Shown here: positions 34,542 to 42,656 of the stretch, piece after piece | Layout: every line of letters begins with the position of its first letter | How positions within the stretch are numbered: position 1 is the first letter of the stretch | The notes under the pieces: model-generated | The model's input: the letters and a program-made list of their open reading frames with translations, nothing else | What the model was told of the DNA's origin: nothing | Database searches by the model: none | Position numbers and translations under genes: made by a program | Assembly (NCBI RefSeq): GCF_900103665.1 | Contig: NZ_FNGY01000002.1 | Location: 558,001 to 622,000 of the forward strand | Direction: 5' to 3' | Origin: Pedobacter steynii | GTDB lineage: Bacteria > Bacteroidota > Bacteroidia > Sphingobacteriales > Sphingobacteriaceae | DNA length: 64,000 nucleotides

Positions 34542-35981
34542 ATGATAACTTCATCATCGTTAAAAATAGTAAGGTATATCGTCCTTTTTGCTGCAGTCAG
34601 CTTCAGCTATGGATGCAGTGTGGACGGACTGCGTCCGGAGGACCGCATTGTGGATGGGAATTTCTGGAAGAGTGCTGCAGATGCGGAAGCAGCAGTAATT
34701 GGCATTTATGATAAGGTACAGTCGCTGGCAAAGCAGGACCCGGTTGCTTTCGATGTCGGTTCAGATGCGATAGACGTTTTACAGGTAACAGACGATTACC
34801 TGCCTATCGATCAGCACAACATTACGGTAGATAATCCAAGGGTAAAGGACTACTGGGAAAACAACTATGCAGGGATCCACCGTGCAAATGATGTCATTAA
34901 ACATATTCCGGGAATTAATGATGGGTCTTTTTCCACTTTGCAACGCGATTGTCTTTTAGGAGAAGCCTATTTTTTAAGGGCATATTTCTATTTCAACCTT
35001 TTGAGGGCTTATGGTGGTGTGCCATTGATCACTGTACCTTATGAGTCGTTTAATGCTGATTTTACCGTCCCCCGTGCCGGGGTAGCGGAGGTTTATGCCT
35101 TGATCATCAGTGACCTGCAGACCGCTGAATCCAAATTGCTGCTGAAGTTCGGGGATGAGATGCAAACCAGAGGAAGAGCAACGAAAGGTGCTGCCAATGC
35201 CTTGCTTGCCAAAGTGTTTCTCCATAAAAAGGATTATCCAAATGCCGTAATTCAGGCGACTAAAGTCATCGAAAACCCAAATTATGGACTTACAACCGGC
35301 CGGACGAATTATATCAATATGTTTACGCCGAATGGCCGTAATAGCCGGGAGTCAATTTTTGAAATTCAGTTTGTCAGTTCGGCAATAGAAGGGCATGGAC
35401 TCCACAGGTATTACATGCCGGTTGCCAATGCCGGCCAGATCGGGGGAGAGTATATCCTGGCGCCAACGGCAAAAATGATCAACGCTTATGAAGCCGGTGA
35501 TTTCAGAAAGGATGCTTCAATCGCTTTGAGTACAAACCCACCTTTCAGGAATACCGGACAACCGTATATCAGCAAATATGTCAGAACCTCTGCAAATCTT
35601 GATGGCAATGTTATCGTTATCCGCCTGGCCGATGTGATGCTGATGAAAGCCGAAGCCCTGATGTTATCGGGGCATCCTGCGGAGGCAATAACGCTATTGA
35701 ATACGATCAGAAGAAGGGCCTATGGCCTGGATCTGAATGCAATTTCTATGCGGGACTATCCAACGGCATCGGATCTGGCCAGGGGCTATACGCTGGAACT
35801 GGCGATAGAAAATGAACGCTTTCTGGAACTGGCATTTGAAGGGCATCGCTGGCATGACCTTTTGAGGACAGGCCGGGCAAGTGTTGTACTTGGCATTGCG
35901 GCGGAGAAATGTCTGTGGCCGATACCTCAGCGTGAACGTGACAGAAATCCGAAGCTGATTCAGAATCCGGGTTATAATTAG
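34542..35981 (+). CDS. SusD/RagB-like glycan-binding lipoprotein 1
   Basis: A 479-residue surface lipoprotein that forms a lid on SusC and binds glycan. Signal peptide with Cys at S-Y-G-C, then a SusD-like start (V-D-G-L-R-P-E-D-R-I-V-D-G-N-F-W-K-S-A-A-D-A-E-A-A). The TPR-rich core has R-A-Y-F-Y-F-N-L-L-R-A-Y-G-G-V-P-L, and the end has R-F-L-E-L-A-F-E-G-H-R-W-H-D-L-L-R and N-P-G-Y-N. The start is ATG 34542, ten bases after the susC stop; an upstream in-frame ATG (34509) overlaps susC and spoils the signal peptide. Confidence 0.93.
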   Translation: MITSSSLKIVRYIVLFAAVSFSYGCSVDGLRPEDRIVDGNFWKSAADAEAAVIGIYDKVQSLAKQDPVAFDVGSDAIDVLQVTDDYLPIDQHNITVDNPRVKDYWENNYAGIHRANDVIKHIPGINDGSFSTLQRDCLLGEAYFLRAYFYFNLLRAYGGVPLITVPYESFNADFTVPRAGVAEVYALIISDLQTAESKLLLKFGDEMQTRGRATKGAANALLAKVFLHKKDYPNAVIQATKVIENPNYGLTTGRTNYINMFTPNGRNSRESIFEIQFVSSAIEGHGLHRYYMPVANAGQIGGEYILAPTAKMINAYEAGDFRKDASIALSTNPPFRNTGQPYISKYVRTSANLDGNVIVIRLADVMLMKAEALMLSGHPAEAITLLNTIRRRAYGLDLNAISMRDYPTASDLARGYTLELAIENERFLELAFEGHRWHDLLRTGRASVVLGIAAEKCLWPIPQRERDRNPKLIQNPGYN

Positions 35982-36018
35982 TGAGTAATGTATTTGTGAA
36001 TTTAATAAGATTTGAGCT

Positions 36019-38022
36019 ATGATGAAGTTTAATCGCATGGTAATCGTGTGCAGCTTATTGCTGATCAGCGTTGTTTTACATGCCCAGGATAGGAATATCG
36101 GGGTCAATGAAGTTTACCCACCTGCAATGTTTAAGGAAAATGGCGGGCGTTTTATCAATGTCAAAAAGCTGGTGGAAAGCGGTATTTATACCGAAAATGC
36201 AGTGGGAAACGGGTTTAATGACGACAGTGATGCGATCATTGCGGCAATGGACTGGGTCATGAACCGTTTGAGAGCTGCGGGCCAGCCTTGTGGCTGGACG
36301 GAAAGCTGGTACATCTATTTTCCAAATGGCACTTATCAAGTCTCTAAGCCATTGGTTTACTCCGGTGATCCGGTTCCGGATTGTGTACCTGGACAGGTTT
36401 CAGCGAACCGTGAAGGTACTGCAGGTTTAAAGCTGGTAGGGCAAAGCCGGGAGGGGGTAGTGATCAGGCTGAAGGACAATGCTGCCGGTTTTGAGGCGGG
36501 AATGAAGAAACCGGTAGTTTCTTTTTCCAAATTTGACAAGGGGACGATTTTTAACAATGCGCCGGCAGGTTTTCAATTCAGGAACATCAGCATTCATACC
36601 GGTAATGGCAATCCGGGCGCTATCGGACTTGATTTTTATGGCGCCAATACCGCGAGACTGGACAATGTGAAAATAACGGGCGGAGGAGAAATCGGTCTGC
36701 ATGTCAGGATTGGTTCAGCGCATGGTTATTACAGTAACCTGATTATCGATGGTTTTAAGTATGGGATATACCTGGATGGAAATACAGAATCACACCCTGC
36801 AATTGAGTATGTGAGCCTTAATCATCTTAGTGAAAGCGGAATTCTGCTTTCAGGTATTTCTACCTCTCTGCGTAAAATCTATTGCAGCGATGCAGGGAGC
36901 GGACTGATCCTGCAGAAGAAAGGGCTCTGTCTTCCACATGCAGTTATTGTCGACAGCAAATTTGAAAACGGTACCGCCTTAAATACGGGGATTCGCATTA
37001 ATGATGGATTTCTTTTCGCAAGGAATGTGGAATTATCGGGTTATGGCACCGGGATTAAAATGGCTGAAGCTGTTGTTGCTGCGGCCGGTATTATTGAGGA
37101 ATATTCCAGTGGTTCTTTTAAAGCCTTTTCAGCATCGAGGGTAAGGAGCGGAAATGTGAAATCAATGAATTTGGCTGTGGAGGATTATCCTTTGATTCCC
37201 TGGGAGGGAAATTTTAGCGAATGGGCCAATGTGGATGATTACGGCGCTATTGGCGATGGCCTGACGGACGACATGGCAGCGATTCAACTCGCCTTGAATG
37301 CGGGTAAAAAAGTGGTTTTTCTTCCTAAAAATAAGTATCGAATCAGCGGTACACTGAGTATTCCTGCTGCGGTAAAACAGGTGCTTGGAGCGGGGGCCCG
37401 GATTGAAACAGGAGGAGTCAAATTTGAGGTGAATGCGGTATCGGCAGAGACTTTACTGCTGAGGGATATTGAGCTGACATCAGGCTCTGTTAAACATTCC
37501 GGCAACCGGCAATTGTTTTTAGAAAGCACTTCCTCCGCAGGCAATGTTTATACCAGCTTTCTGACCAGTCCCGGAACAAAAGTATTCGCCAATAACATCC
37601 ATGGTTTTGCCCGGCTGGATGGAACGATTAAATATGTGGATGCCTATGTGCGGTTTGTAAATAATGAAAAAGCGGATCATTTTCAGCTAAATGCCGGTAC
37701 AAACAGCAAGCTCTGGATATTTGGGTTTAAGACAGAAAAGACCTTTTCGGTCATGAAAGCCAGGGATGCTGCGAAAATGGAAGTCTTGGGAGGGGTGTTA
37801 AACCGCTATAGTAAAGATGTTGAGCCGGATCCGGTTGGTATACTGAATGACAATTCGGATATTTCTGTAATCGCTGCGACCAGCGGGCCTGATCGGAACT
37901 GGAATCCTATGATTCTGGATATTCAGGGAAGTGTTACTAAATCCTGGTTAATGAATGAGTTCTCTTTTCGTGGATGGGGGACGAATATTGTGATCCCGCT
38001 CTATGTAAGTTACGGATTTTAA
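36019..38022 (+). CDS. Secreted protein with two tandem pectate-lyase-type beta-helix modules
   Basis: A 667-residue exported protein (signal about 1-22, ending H-A-Q). Module 1 (about 42-370) opens with D-S-D-A-I-I-A-A-M and F-P-N-G-T-Y. Module 2 (from about 402) opens with the typical V-D-D-Y-G-A-I-G-D-G-L-T-D-D-M-A-A-I-Q-L-A-L. Both starts are those of the Pectate_lyase_3 superfamily. A tandem pair is also the architecture of GH55 enzymes, so lyase, GH55-like hydrolase or non-catalytic binding are all open. It is the last gene of the SusC/SusD locus, 37 bases after susD. Confidence 0.7.
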   Translation: MMKFNRMVIVCSLLLISVVLHAQDRNIGVNEVYPPAMFKENGGRFINVKKLVESGIYTENAVGNGFNDDSDAIIAAMDWVMNRLRAAGQPCGWTESWYIYFPNGTYQVSKPLVYSGDPVPDCVPGQVSANREGTAGLKLVGQSREGVVIRLKDNAAGFEAGMKKPVVSFSKFDKGTIFNNAPAGFQFRNISIHTGNGNPGAIGLDFYGANTARLDNVKITGGGEIGLHVRIGSAHGYYSNLIIDGFKYGIYLDGNTESHPAIEYVSLNHLSESGILLSGISTSLRKIYCSDAGSGLILQKKGLCLPHAVIVDSKFENGTALNTGIRINDGFLFARNVELSGYGTGIKMAEAVVAAAGIIEEYSSGSFKAFSASRVRSGNVKSMNLAVEDYPLIPWEGNFSEWANVDDYGAIGDGLTDDMAAIQLALNAGKKVVFLPKNKYRISGTLSIPAAVKQVLGAGARIETGGVKFEVNAVSAETLLLRDIELTSGSVKHSGNRQLFLESTSSAGNVYTSFLTSPGTKVFANNIHGFARLDGTIKYVDAYVRFVNNEKADHFQLNAGTNSKLWIFGFKTEKTFSVMKARDAAKMEVLGGVLNRYSKDVEPDPVGILNDNSDISVIAATSGPDRNWNPMILDIQGSVTKSWLMNEFSFRGWGTNIVIPLYVSYGF

Positions 38023-38286
38023 GGTAAAATCTTTTCGGAAATTGGAGGTAGATTGCAGAAGACGGGCTGTTTTTAAGGATATGCTTCAGTTTTAAAGACC
38101 TGTCTTATGCGGAGATCTTAAACCTGTCGTACAACTGCTGTCTGCCAGCTAGGAGGAAGCCCCTGGCGATAGCAATGCCTGTCATCAGGCCAATGCGGAT
38201 AAAAGCACTGAAAATAATTAAACAATTCCTGAAATTTCATAGTTTTACAGATAGCAGTTCACTGGCTTTATTTAAATAAAAACAAT

Positions 38287-39234
38287 ATGGATTTTGGAAA
38301 GGTTTCCGACGAGGAGCTTAAAACAGTAGATTTCAGCTTGCCCGAAGATGGGGAACAGACGGGCAAAACCCTGAAAGGTAAAGCGCGGGCAAAGCAGCCT
38401 GAATTCTATGTTGGCTGTGCGAAATGGGGGAGGAAGGAATGGGTAAATATGATCTATCCGCCGAAAACCAAGGAAGCCAATTTTCTGGATGAGTACGTGA
38501 AGCACTTCAATTCCATTGAACTGAATGCCGTTTTTTATAGCATTCCTAACCAGGAGCTGATCCGTAAATGGAAGGAAAAAGCAGATGCAAATTCCAATAA
38601 TGACTTTCTGTTTTGTCCTAAGTTTTCCAGAACGATCAGCCATATCAAAAGGCTAAAAGGGGCAGAAGAGCCGACAGATCTCTTCCTTGCCAATATCTCT
38701 GAATTTGGAAAATACCTCGGGCCATGTTTTCTGCAAATGGGTGATAATTTTGGCCCAAAAAATATAGAGGTCCTGGAAGCATTTTTGAAATACCTGCCTG
38801 TGGATCTTTCTGTGTTTGTAGAACTGAGGCATGCGGAATGGTTTTCCGTGGAGGAAAACCGAACCAGGCTTTTTGAAATGCTGGCAAAACTGAATAAAGG
38901 AGCGGTGATTACCGATGCCAGCGGCAGAAGGGATTGTGTACATATGGAACTGAGTACGCCAGAGATCTTTATCCGCTTTGTGGGTAATGGACAGGAGCAC
39001 AAGGCATCAGATGAAGCGAGAATTGATGAATGGGTGGCGAGGATCAAAACATGGATGGGGCAGGGTCTGGAAAAGGTTTATTTCTTCCTCCATCAGCATG
39101 ATGAGAAAGATACCCCGATTCTGGCCAATTATACGATAAAAGCCTTTAATCAGCATTTGGGAAGTAAGATCGCCGAAATTTCTTTTCTTGGCGATAAGGA
39201 CGAAGATATTACAAAACAGACACAATTATTCTAA
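38287..39234 (+). CDS. DUF72 family protein
   Basis: A 315-residue cytoplasmic protein of the DUF72 family, a TIM-barrel-like family without an agreed function. It shows Y-V-G-C-A-K-W-G-R-K-E-W, F-N-S-I-E-L-N-A-V-F-Y, F-C-P-K-F-S-R-T-I-S-H, F-V-E-L-R-H-A-E-W-F and the late V-Y-F-F-L-H-Q-H-D. The acidic N-terminal extension of about 40 residues is longer than in many members. The 264-nt upstream spacer shows no promoter or other element that I can name. Confidence 0.85.
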   Translation: MDFGKVSDEELKTVDFSLPEDGEQTGKTLKGKARAKQPEFYVGCAKWGRKEWVNMIYPPKTKEANFLDEYVKHFNSIELNAVFYSIPNQELIRKWKEKADANSNNDFLFCPKFSRTISHIKRLKGAEEPTDLFLANISEFGKYLGPCFLQMGDNFGPKNIEVLEAFLKYLPVDLSVFVELRHAEWFSVEENRTRLFEMLAKLNKGAVITDASGRRDCVHMELSTPEIFIRFVGNGQEHKASDEARIDEWVARIKTWMGQGLEKVYFFLHQHDEKDTPILANYTIKAFNQHLGSKIAEISFLGDKDEDITKQTQLF

Positions 39235-39243
39235 AAAGTATAC

Positions 39244-39251
39244 TAGATTTG
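39244..39251 (+). promoter_or_regulatory. Bacteroidota -7 box (TAGATTTG)
   Basis: An exact TAnnTTTG match 35 bases before the peroxiredoxin ATG. No clear -33 TTG was seen. Confidence 0.6.
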
Positions 39252-39286
39252 TAGATATTATATTTATACCCTAAAACCACAAAATT

Positions 39287-39922
39287 ATGAGTTTAAGAAT
39301 AGGGGACGCAGCTCCCAACTTTAAAGCACAAACCTCTATTGGTGATATTGATTTTTATGAATTCTTAGGAGATAGCTGGGGTGTTTTATTCTCTCACCCT
39401 GCGGATTACACACCGGTATGTACTACTGAACTGGGCCGTACAGCAGCGTTGAAAGGTGAATTTGAAAAAAGAAATGTGAAAGTCCTGGCCTTGAGCGTAG
39501 ATTCAGCAGAATCGCATAAAGGATGGATCAGTGATATCAATGAGACACAAAATACAAATGTGGAATTCCCGATCATTGCTGATGAAGATAAAAAAGTAGC
39601 AGACCTGTATGATATGATTCACCCAAATGCCTCAGAAACATTAACAGTGCGTTCTTTATTCATCATTTCTCCGGATAAAAAGGTGAAACTGATGTTGACG
39701 TATCCTGCTTCTACCGGAAGAAATTTCAACGAAGTATTGAGGGTAATTGATTCTCTTCAGTTAACCGCAAATTATAGCGTGGCTACACCGGCCGACTGGG
39801 TAGACGGAGATGATGTTGTGGTGATGAACAGCATCAAAACAGAAGATATTCCTGCTAAATTCCCTAAAGGACATAAGGTGATCAAGCCTTACCTGAGAAC
39901 TACACCTCAGCCTAACAAATAA
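39287..39922 (+). CDS. 1-Cys peroxiredoxin (Prx6 type)
   Basis: Thiol peroxidase that reduces hydrogen peroxide and organic hydroperoxides in the cytoplasm. The 211-residue protein has the peroxidatic Cys45 in P-A-D-Y-T-P-V-C-T-T-E and no second cysteine, so it needs an external thiol for recycling. The longer C-terminal domain (D-W-V-D-G-D-D-V-V-V and F-P-K-G-H-K-V-I-K-P-Y-L-R) is typical of the Prx6 subgroup. It has its own -7 box and terminator and is probably monocistronic. Confidence 0.95.
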   Translation: MSLRIGDAAPNFKAQTSIGDIDFYEFLGDSWGVLFSHPADYTPVCTTELGRTAALKGEFEKRNVKVLALSVDSAESHKGWISDINETQNTNVEFPIIADEDKKVADLYDMIHPNASETLTVRSLFIISPDKKVKLMLTYPASTGRNFNEVLRVIDSLQLTANYSVATPADWVDGDDVVVMNSIKTEDIPAKFPKGHKVIKPYLRTTPQPNK

Positions 39923-39942
39923 GATTTAACCATTTCACCTCA

Positions 39943-39987
39943 TAACCCTGCATCAATCTGATAGGTTGATGCAGGGTTAATTATTTT
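39943..39987 (+). terminator. Terminator after peroxiredoxin
   Basis: A 14-bp stem (39943-39956 with 39966-39979), a 9-nt loop, then TTATTTT. The downstream MepB ATG follows almost at once. Confidence 0.8.
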
Positions 39988-39992
39988 ATGCC

Positions 39993-40502
39993 ATGACGCT
40001 ACCTCCCGATTTGCTTATTGTTAAAGAACTGGTGTTTGACCGTTTGGGTTTTGAATCCGGCCCGGTAACTATGGAAGCAGAAAGTGCGGAATATGGAGCT
40101 TGTTCATTTAAGCTCAATGGTTTAGCAGTGCGCTTTCGTGTAGGCAAAACTACCCCAACCAAAACCGGTCAGTTTGTAACCCTCTGGAAGAGAAATGGGA
40201 CAGGCCCGATTGAGCCTTATCAGGCATCTGATGAAATTGACCTGTTCCTGGTCAGCACCAGAAAAGGGCATCGCTTTGGGCAATTTGTATTTCCTAAACC
40301 GGCGCTGATTAAACATGGGATCCTCAGCAATAACGGAAAAGAAGGTAAACGGGCCATCCGTATTTATCCCCCATGGGAAGAGGTAACAAGCAAACAAGCC
40401 ATGAAAACCCAGCAATGGCAACTGGAATACTTTCTGGAAATCCCATTGGAAGAGACTGCAGACCCGGCACTGGCGAAGCAGCTTTATGCCGGAGAAGACT
40501 AA
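39993..40502 (+). CDS. MepB family protein
   Basis: A 169-residue cytoplasmic protein matching the MepB family (named from Staphylococcus aureus; molecular function not established). It shows A-E-Y-G-A-C-S-F-K-L-N, F-R-V-G-K-T-T-P-T-K-T-G-Q-F-V-T-L-W-K-R, G-Q-F-V-F-P-K and R-I-Y-P-P-W-E. It stands alone between the peroxiredoxin terminator and the ECF sigma gene. Confidence 0.85.
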   Translation: MTLPPDLLIVKELVFDRLGFESGPVTMEAESAEYGACSFKLNGLAVRFRVGKTTPTKTGQFVTLWKRNGTGPIEPYQASDEIDLFLVSTRKGHRFGQFVFPKPALIKHGILSNNGKEGKRAIRIYPPWEEVTSKQAMKTQQWQLEYFLEIPLEETADPALAKQLYAGED

Positions 40503-40673
40503 GTTGTCTTATGAATACATGTAAAATTCGCTGAATGTTTTGCTGAAATTCTTCATAAATGGCCTTTTGCAATTTATAATTTTGGTATATTGTATACTGA
40601 CTTTTTAAAGTAAAAACGCTGGCAAAACAATGAAAGGAAAAATTTAATCAGTTTCTTCGGGGGGAGCAATGAT

Positions 40674-41243
40674 ATGAAAACATATTCTAATCTGGCAGAC
40701 GTTACATTAATTTCGTTGATGAGTAAGGGGGATAACTTTGCTTTCACCGAACTCTACAACCGGTATTGGGAACAGGTGCTTTTTTATGCTGCCCAAAAAA
40801 CGGAAGACATGATGGAGGCGGAGAATATTGTTCAGGATGTTTTTGTCTCGCTCTGGAGAAGAAGGGCCGAACTGGAGATCAACTCGGAATTTAAACACTA
40901 CCTGATTGTTTCGGTCAAATATGGCGTCATCAAATTTCTAAACCGACAGAGAACAAAAAGACAAGCCGAAGAGAATAGCACCTCAAACTATGATGTGCTC
41001 GATGATTCTACACAACAATACCTTGATTTTGAAGAATTACGTGACAAGCTGGAGGAGATGATCGCCAGGCTGCCGGAAAAAACCGCATTAATTTACAGGA
41101 TGAATAAAGAAGAGGGGATGAGCCATAGAGCGATTGCTCAGACACTGGGGATGTCTGAAAAGGCGATAAACTCACATCTGGTAAGAACCAAAAAGGTCCT
41201 GCGCGCAGGTTTGGATACTTTTCTCTCCACCATTCTGCTTTGA
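40674..41243 (+). CDS. ECF sigma factor of the FecR/SusC system
   Basis: A 189-residue sigma-70 family protein. Region 2 (about 22-90) shows F-T-E-L-Y-N-R-Y-W-E-Q-V-L and A-E-N-I-V-Q-D-V-F-V-S-L-W-R-R-R. Region 4 (about 125-180) shows L-P-E-K-T-A-L-I-Y-R-M-N-K-E-E-G-M-S-H-R-A-I-A-Q-T-L-G. It is followed by a FecR anti-sigma gene and an STN-containing SusC, the standard trans-envelope relay in Bacteroidota. TAATTTTG at 40577-40584 is a -7 box match 89 bases upstream, so it may have a housekeeping promoter. Its likely targets are the shared elements at 41287 and 53003. Confidence 0.93.
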   Translation: MKTYSNLADVTLISLMSKGDNFAFTELYNRYWEQVLFYAAQKTEDMMEAENIVQDVFVSLWRRRAELEINSEFKHYLIVSVKYGVIKFLNRQRTKRQAEENSTSNYDVLDDSTQQYLDFEELRDKLEEMIARLPEKTALIYRMNKEEGMSHRAIAQTLGMSEKAINSHLVRTKKVLRAGLDTFLSTILL

Positions 41244-41286
41244 AACCTTTGAAATCTTTGAAACAGAGTAGCTTAAAATTATTTAT

Positions 41287-41328
41287 TTTTTTTTGAATCA
41301 TTTGATAAGCCCAATGCACTTATTAATA
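41287..41328 (+). promoter_or_regulatory. Putative ECF promoter before fecR
   Basis: TTTTTTTTGAATCATTTG (41287-41304), 12 bases, then CACTTATTAATA (41317-41328), 16 bases before the fecR ATG. The same architecture with identical spacing precedes the SusC at 53143. Confidence 0.75.
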
Positions 41329-41344
41329 AATACGAATATGGAAG

Positions 41345-42493
41345 ATGGCCAAATCAGCAGATAAGATCAGACTTGAGGACCTTGCTCATAGATATCTCAT
41401 GGGAACACTGAGCAAGGAGGAGCAGCAGGAATTTGACCATTGGTTCAATACCACTAATGAGGAACCCATAGCAGTGCCTGAGGCATTGGCTGAAGATAAG
41501 GAAGCACACCGGCTGGCGATTCTGAAAAAGATTAGAAAAGAGCTGGATGCGGAGGCTCCCCGAAAAATAACCTTATGGAGGAATATCGCAGCAGCTGCTG
41601 CTGTTGTTTTCGTTGTAGGCCTGACTGCGCTGTTCTATTTAAAGTACCAGCAGCGTCCGGAACCTGGCAGTACTGACTTGCTTGCTTCGGATATTGCCCC
41701 TGGCAAGAATGCAGCTACACTCACCCTTGCCGATGGAAAAAAAATCGTCCTTTCTGCACTGAAAGATGGTAAATTGCTAACGCAGGCTGGTGTGGAAATT
41801 GAGAAAAGGGCAGATGGACAGCTGATCTATAAACAAAAGCATCCCGGGACTACCGTTAAACCGGAATACAATACATTGACCACTTCGAGAGGGGAACAAT
41901 ATCAGGTTTTCCTGCCCGATGGTTCAAAAGTCTGGTTAAACGCAGCTTCCTCGGTTAAATTTCCGCTGAGTTTCGGCGCTTTAAAGGAAAGAAGGGTGTA
42001 CCTCACAGGAGAAGCCTATTTTGAAGTCTCCAAAGACAAATTAAGACCCTTTCGCGTAGTTTCTGAGCAGCAGGTCGTAACCGTGTATGGCACACATTTT
42101 AACATTAACAGTTATGGGGATGAAGCAGCAGTAAAAACGACACTGCTGGAGGGTAGCGTTGATGTAAATGGCACTTTGTTAAAGCCAAACCAGCAGGCGG
42201 TACTTGCAGGCGGTAAAATAAATGTCATTCCTGTTCGCGTTGAGAATGTAGTGGCCTGGAAAAACGGATACTTCCGCTTTAGTTCGGAATCTCTTGAAAG
42301 TATCATGAGAAAGGTTTCCAGGTGGTACGATGTTGAAGTTGAATTTCAGAATCCCTCACTTAAGAACGTAGAATTCGGAGGGGTGGTGACCCGGTATACG
42401 ACCATCTCCAAGGTGCTGGAAATGCTGGAACTTACAGAAGAAGCCTCCTTTGAGCTTAAGGGCAAAACGATCATCGTCAAAAACAAAAAGTAA
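41345..42493 (+). CDS. FecR-family anti-sigma factor
   Basis: Inner-membrane regulator that holds the ECF factor until the outer-membrane SusC signals ligand. In 382 residues: a cytoplasmic part (1-75; A-H-R-Y-L-M-G-T-L-S-K-E-E-Q-Q-E-F), one membrane helix (about 80-99), a FecR domain (about 175-275; T-S-R-G-E-Q-Y-Q-V-F-L-P-D-G-S-K-V-W-L-N-A) and a C-terminal DUF4974 STN-like domain (about 310-380; Y-F-R-F-S-S-E-S-L-E-S-I-M). It lies 101 bases after the sigma gene and has its own shared promoter element. Confidence 0.95.
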   Translation: MAKSADKIRLEDLAHRYLMGTLSKEEQQEFDHWFNTTNEEPIAVPEALAEDKEAHRLAILKKIRKELDAEAPRKITLWRNIAAAAAVVFVVGLTALFYLKYQQRPEPGSTDLLASDIAPGKNAATLTLADGKKIVLSALKDGKLLTQAGVEIEKRADGQLIYKQKHPGTTVKPEYNTLTTSRGEQYQVFLPDGSKVWLNAASSVKFPLSFGALKERRVYLTGEAYFEVSKDKLRPFRVVSEQQVVTVYGTHFNINSYGDEAAVKTTLLEGSVDVNGTLLKPNQQAVLAGGKINVIPVRVENVVAWKNGYFRFSSESLESIMRKVSRWYDVEVEFQNPSLKNVEFGGVVTRYTTISKVLEMLELTEEASFELKGKTIIVKNKK

Positions 42494-42545
42494 TGCAGTC
42501 CTCATCATAAACCAACCCAATCCGTTCACCTAACCAAATAAAAAC

Positions 42546-42605
42546 ATGCAGCAAGAACAACCTGGAACCACAATCCTGCTAACCCATACAGGTTCATCGG
42601 AATGA
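42546..42605 (+). other. Possible 19-codon upstream ORF
   Basis: ATG 42546 to TGA 42603-42605 encodes 19 residues (M-Q-Q-E-Q-P-G...). It is directly preceded by CCTAACCAAATAAAAAC, the leader used by real genes here. It sits in the fecR-susC spacer and may be a leader peptide or chance. Confidence 0.25.
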
Positions 42606-42656
42606 ATGATGCTTAAGCGCTGAAAAGCGAAGTTTTTAGCTAAACCAAACCAATGA

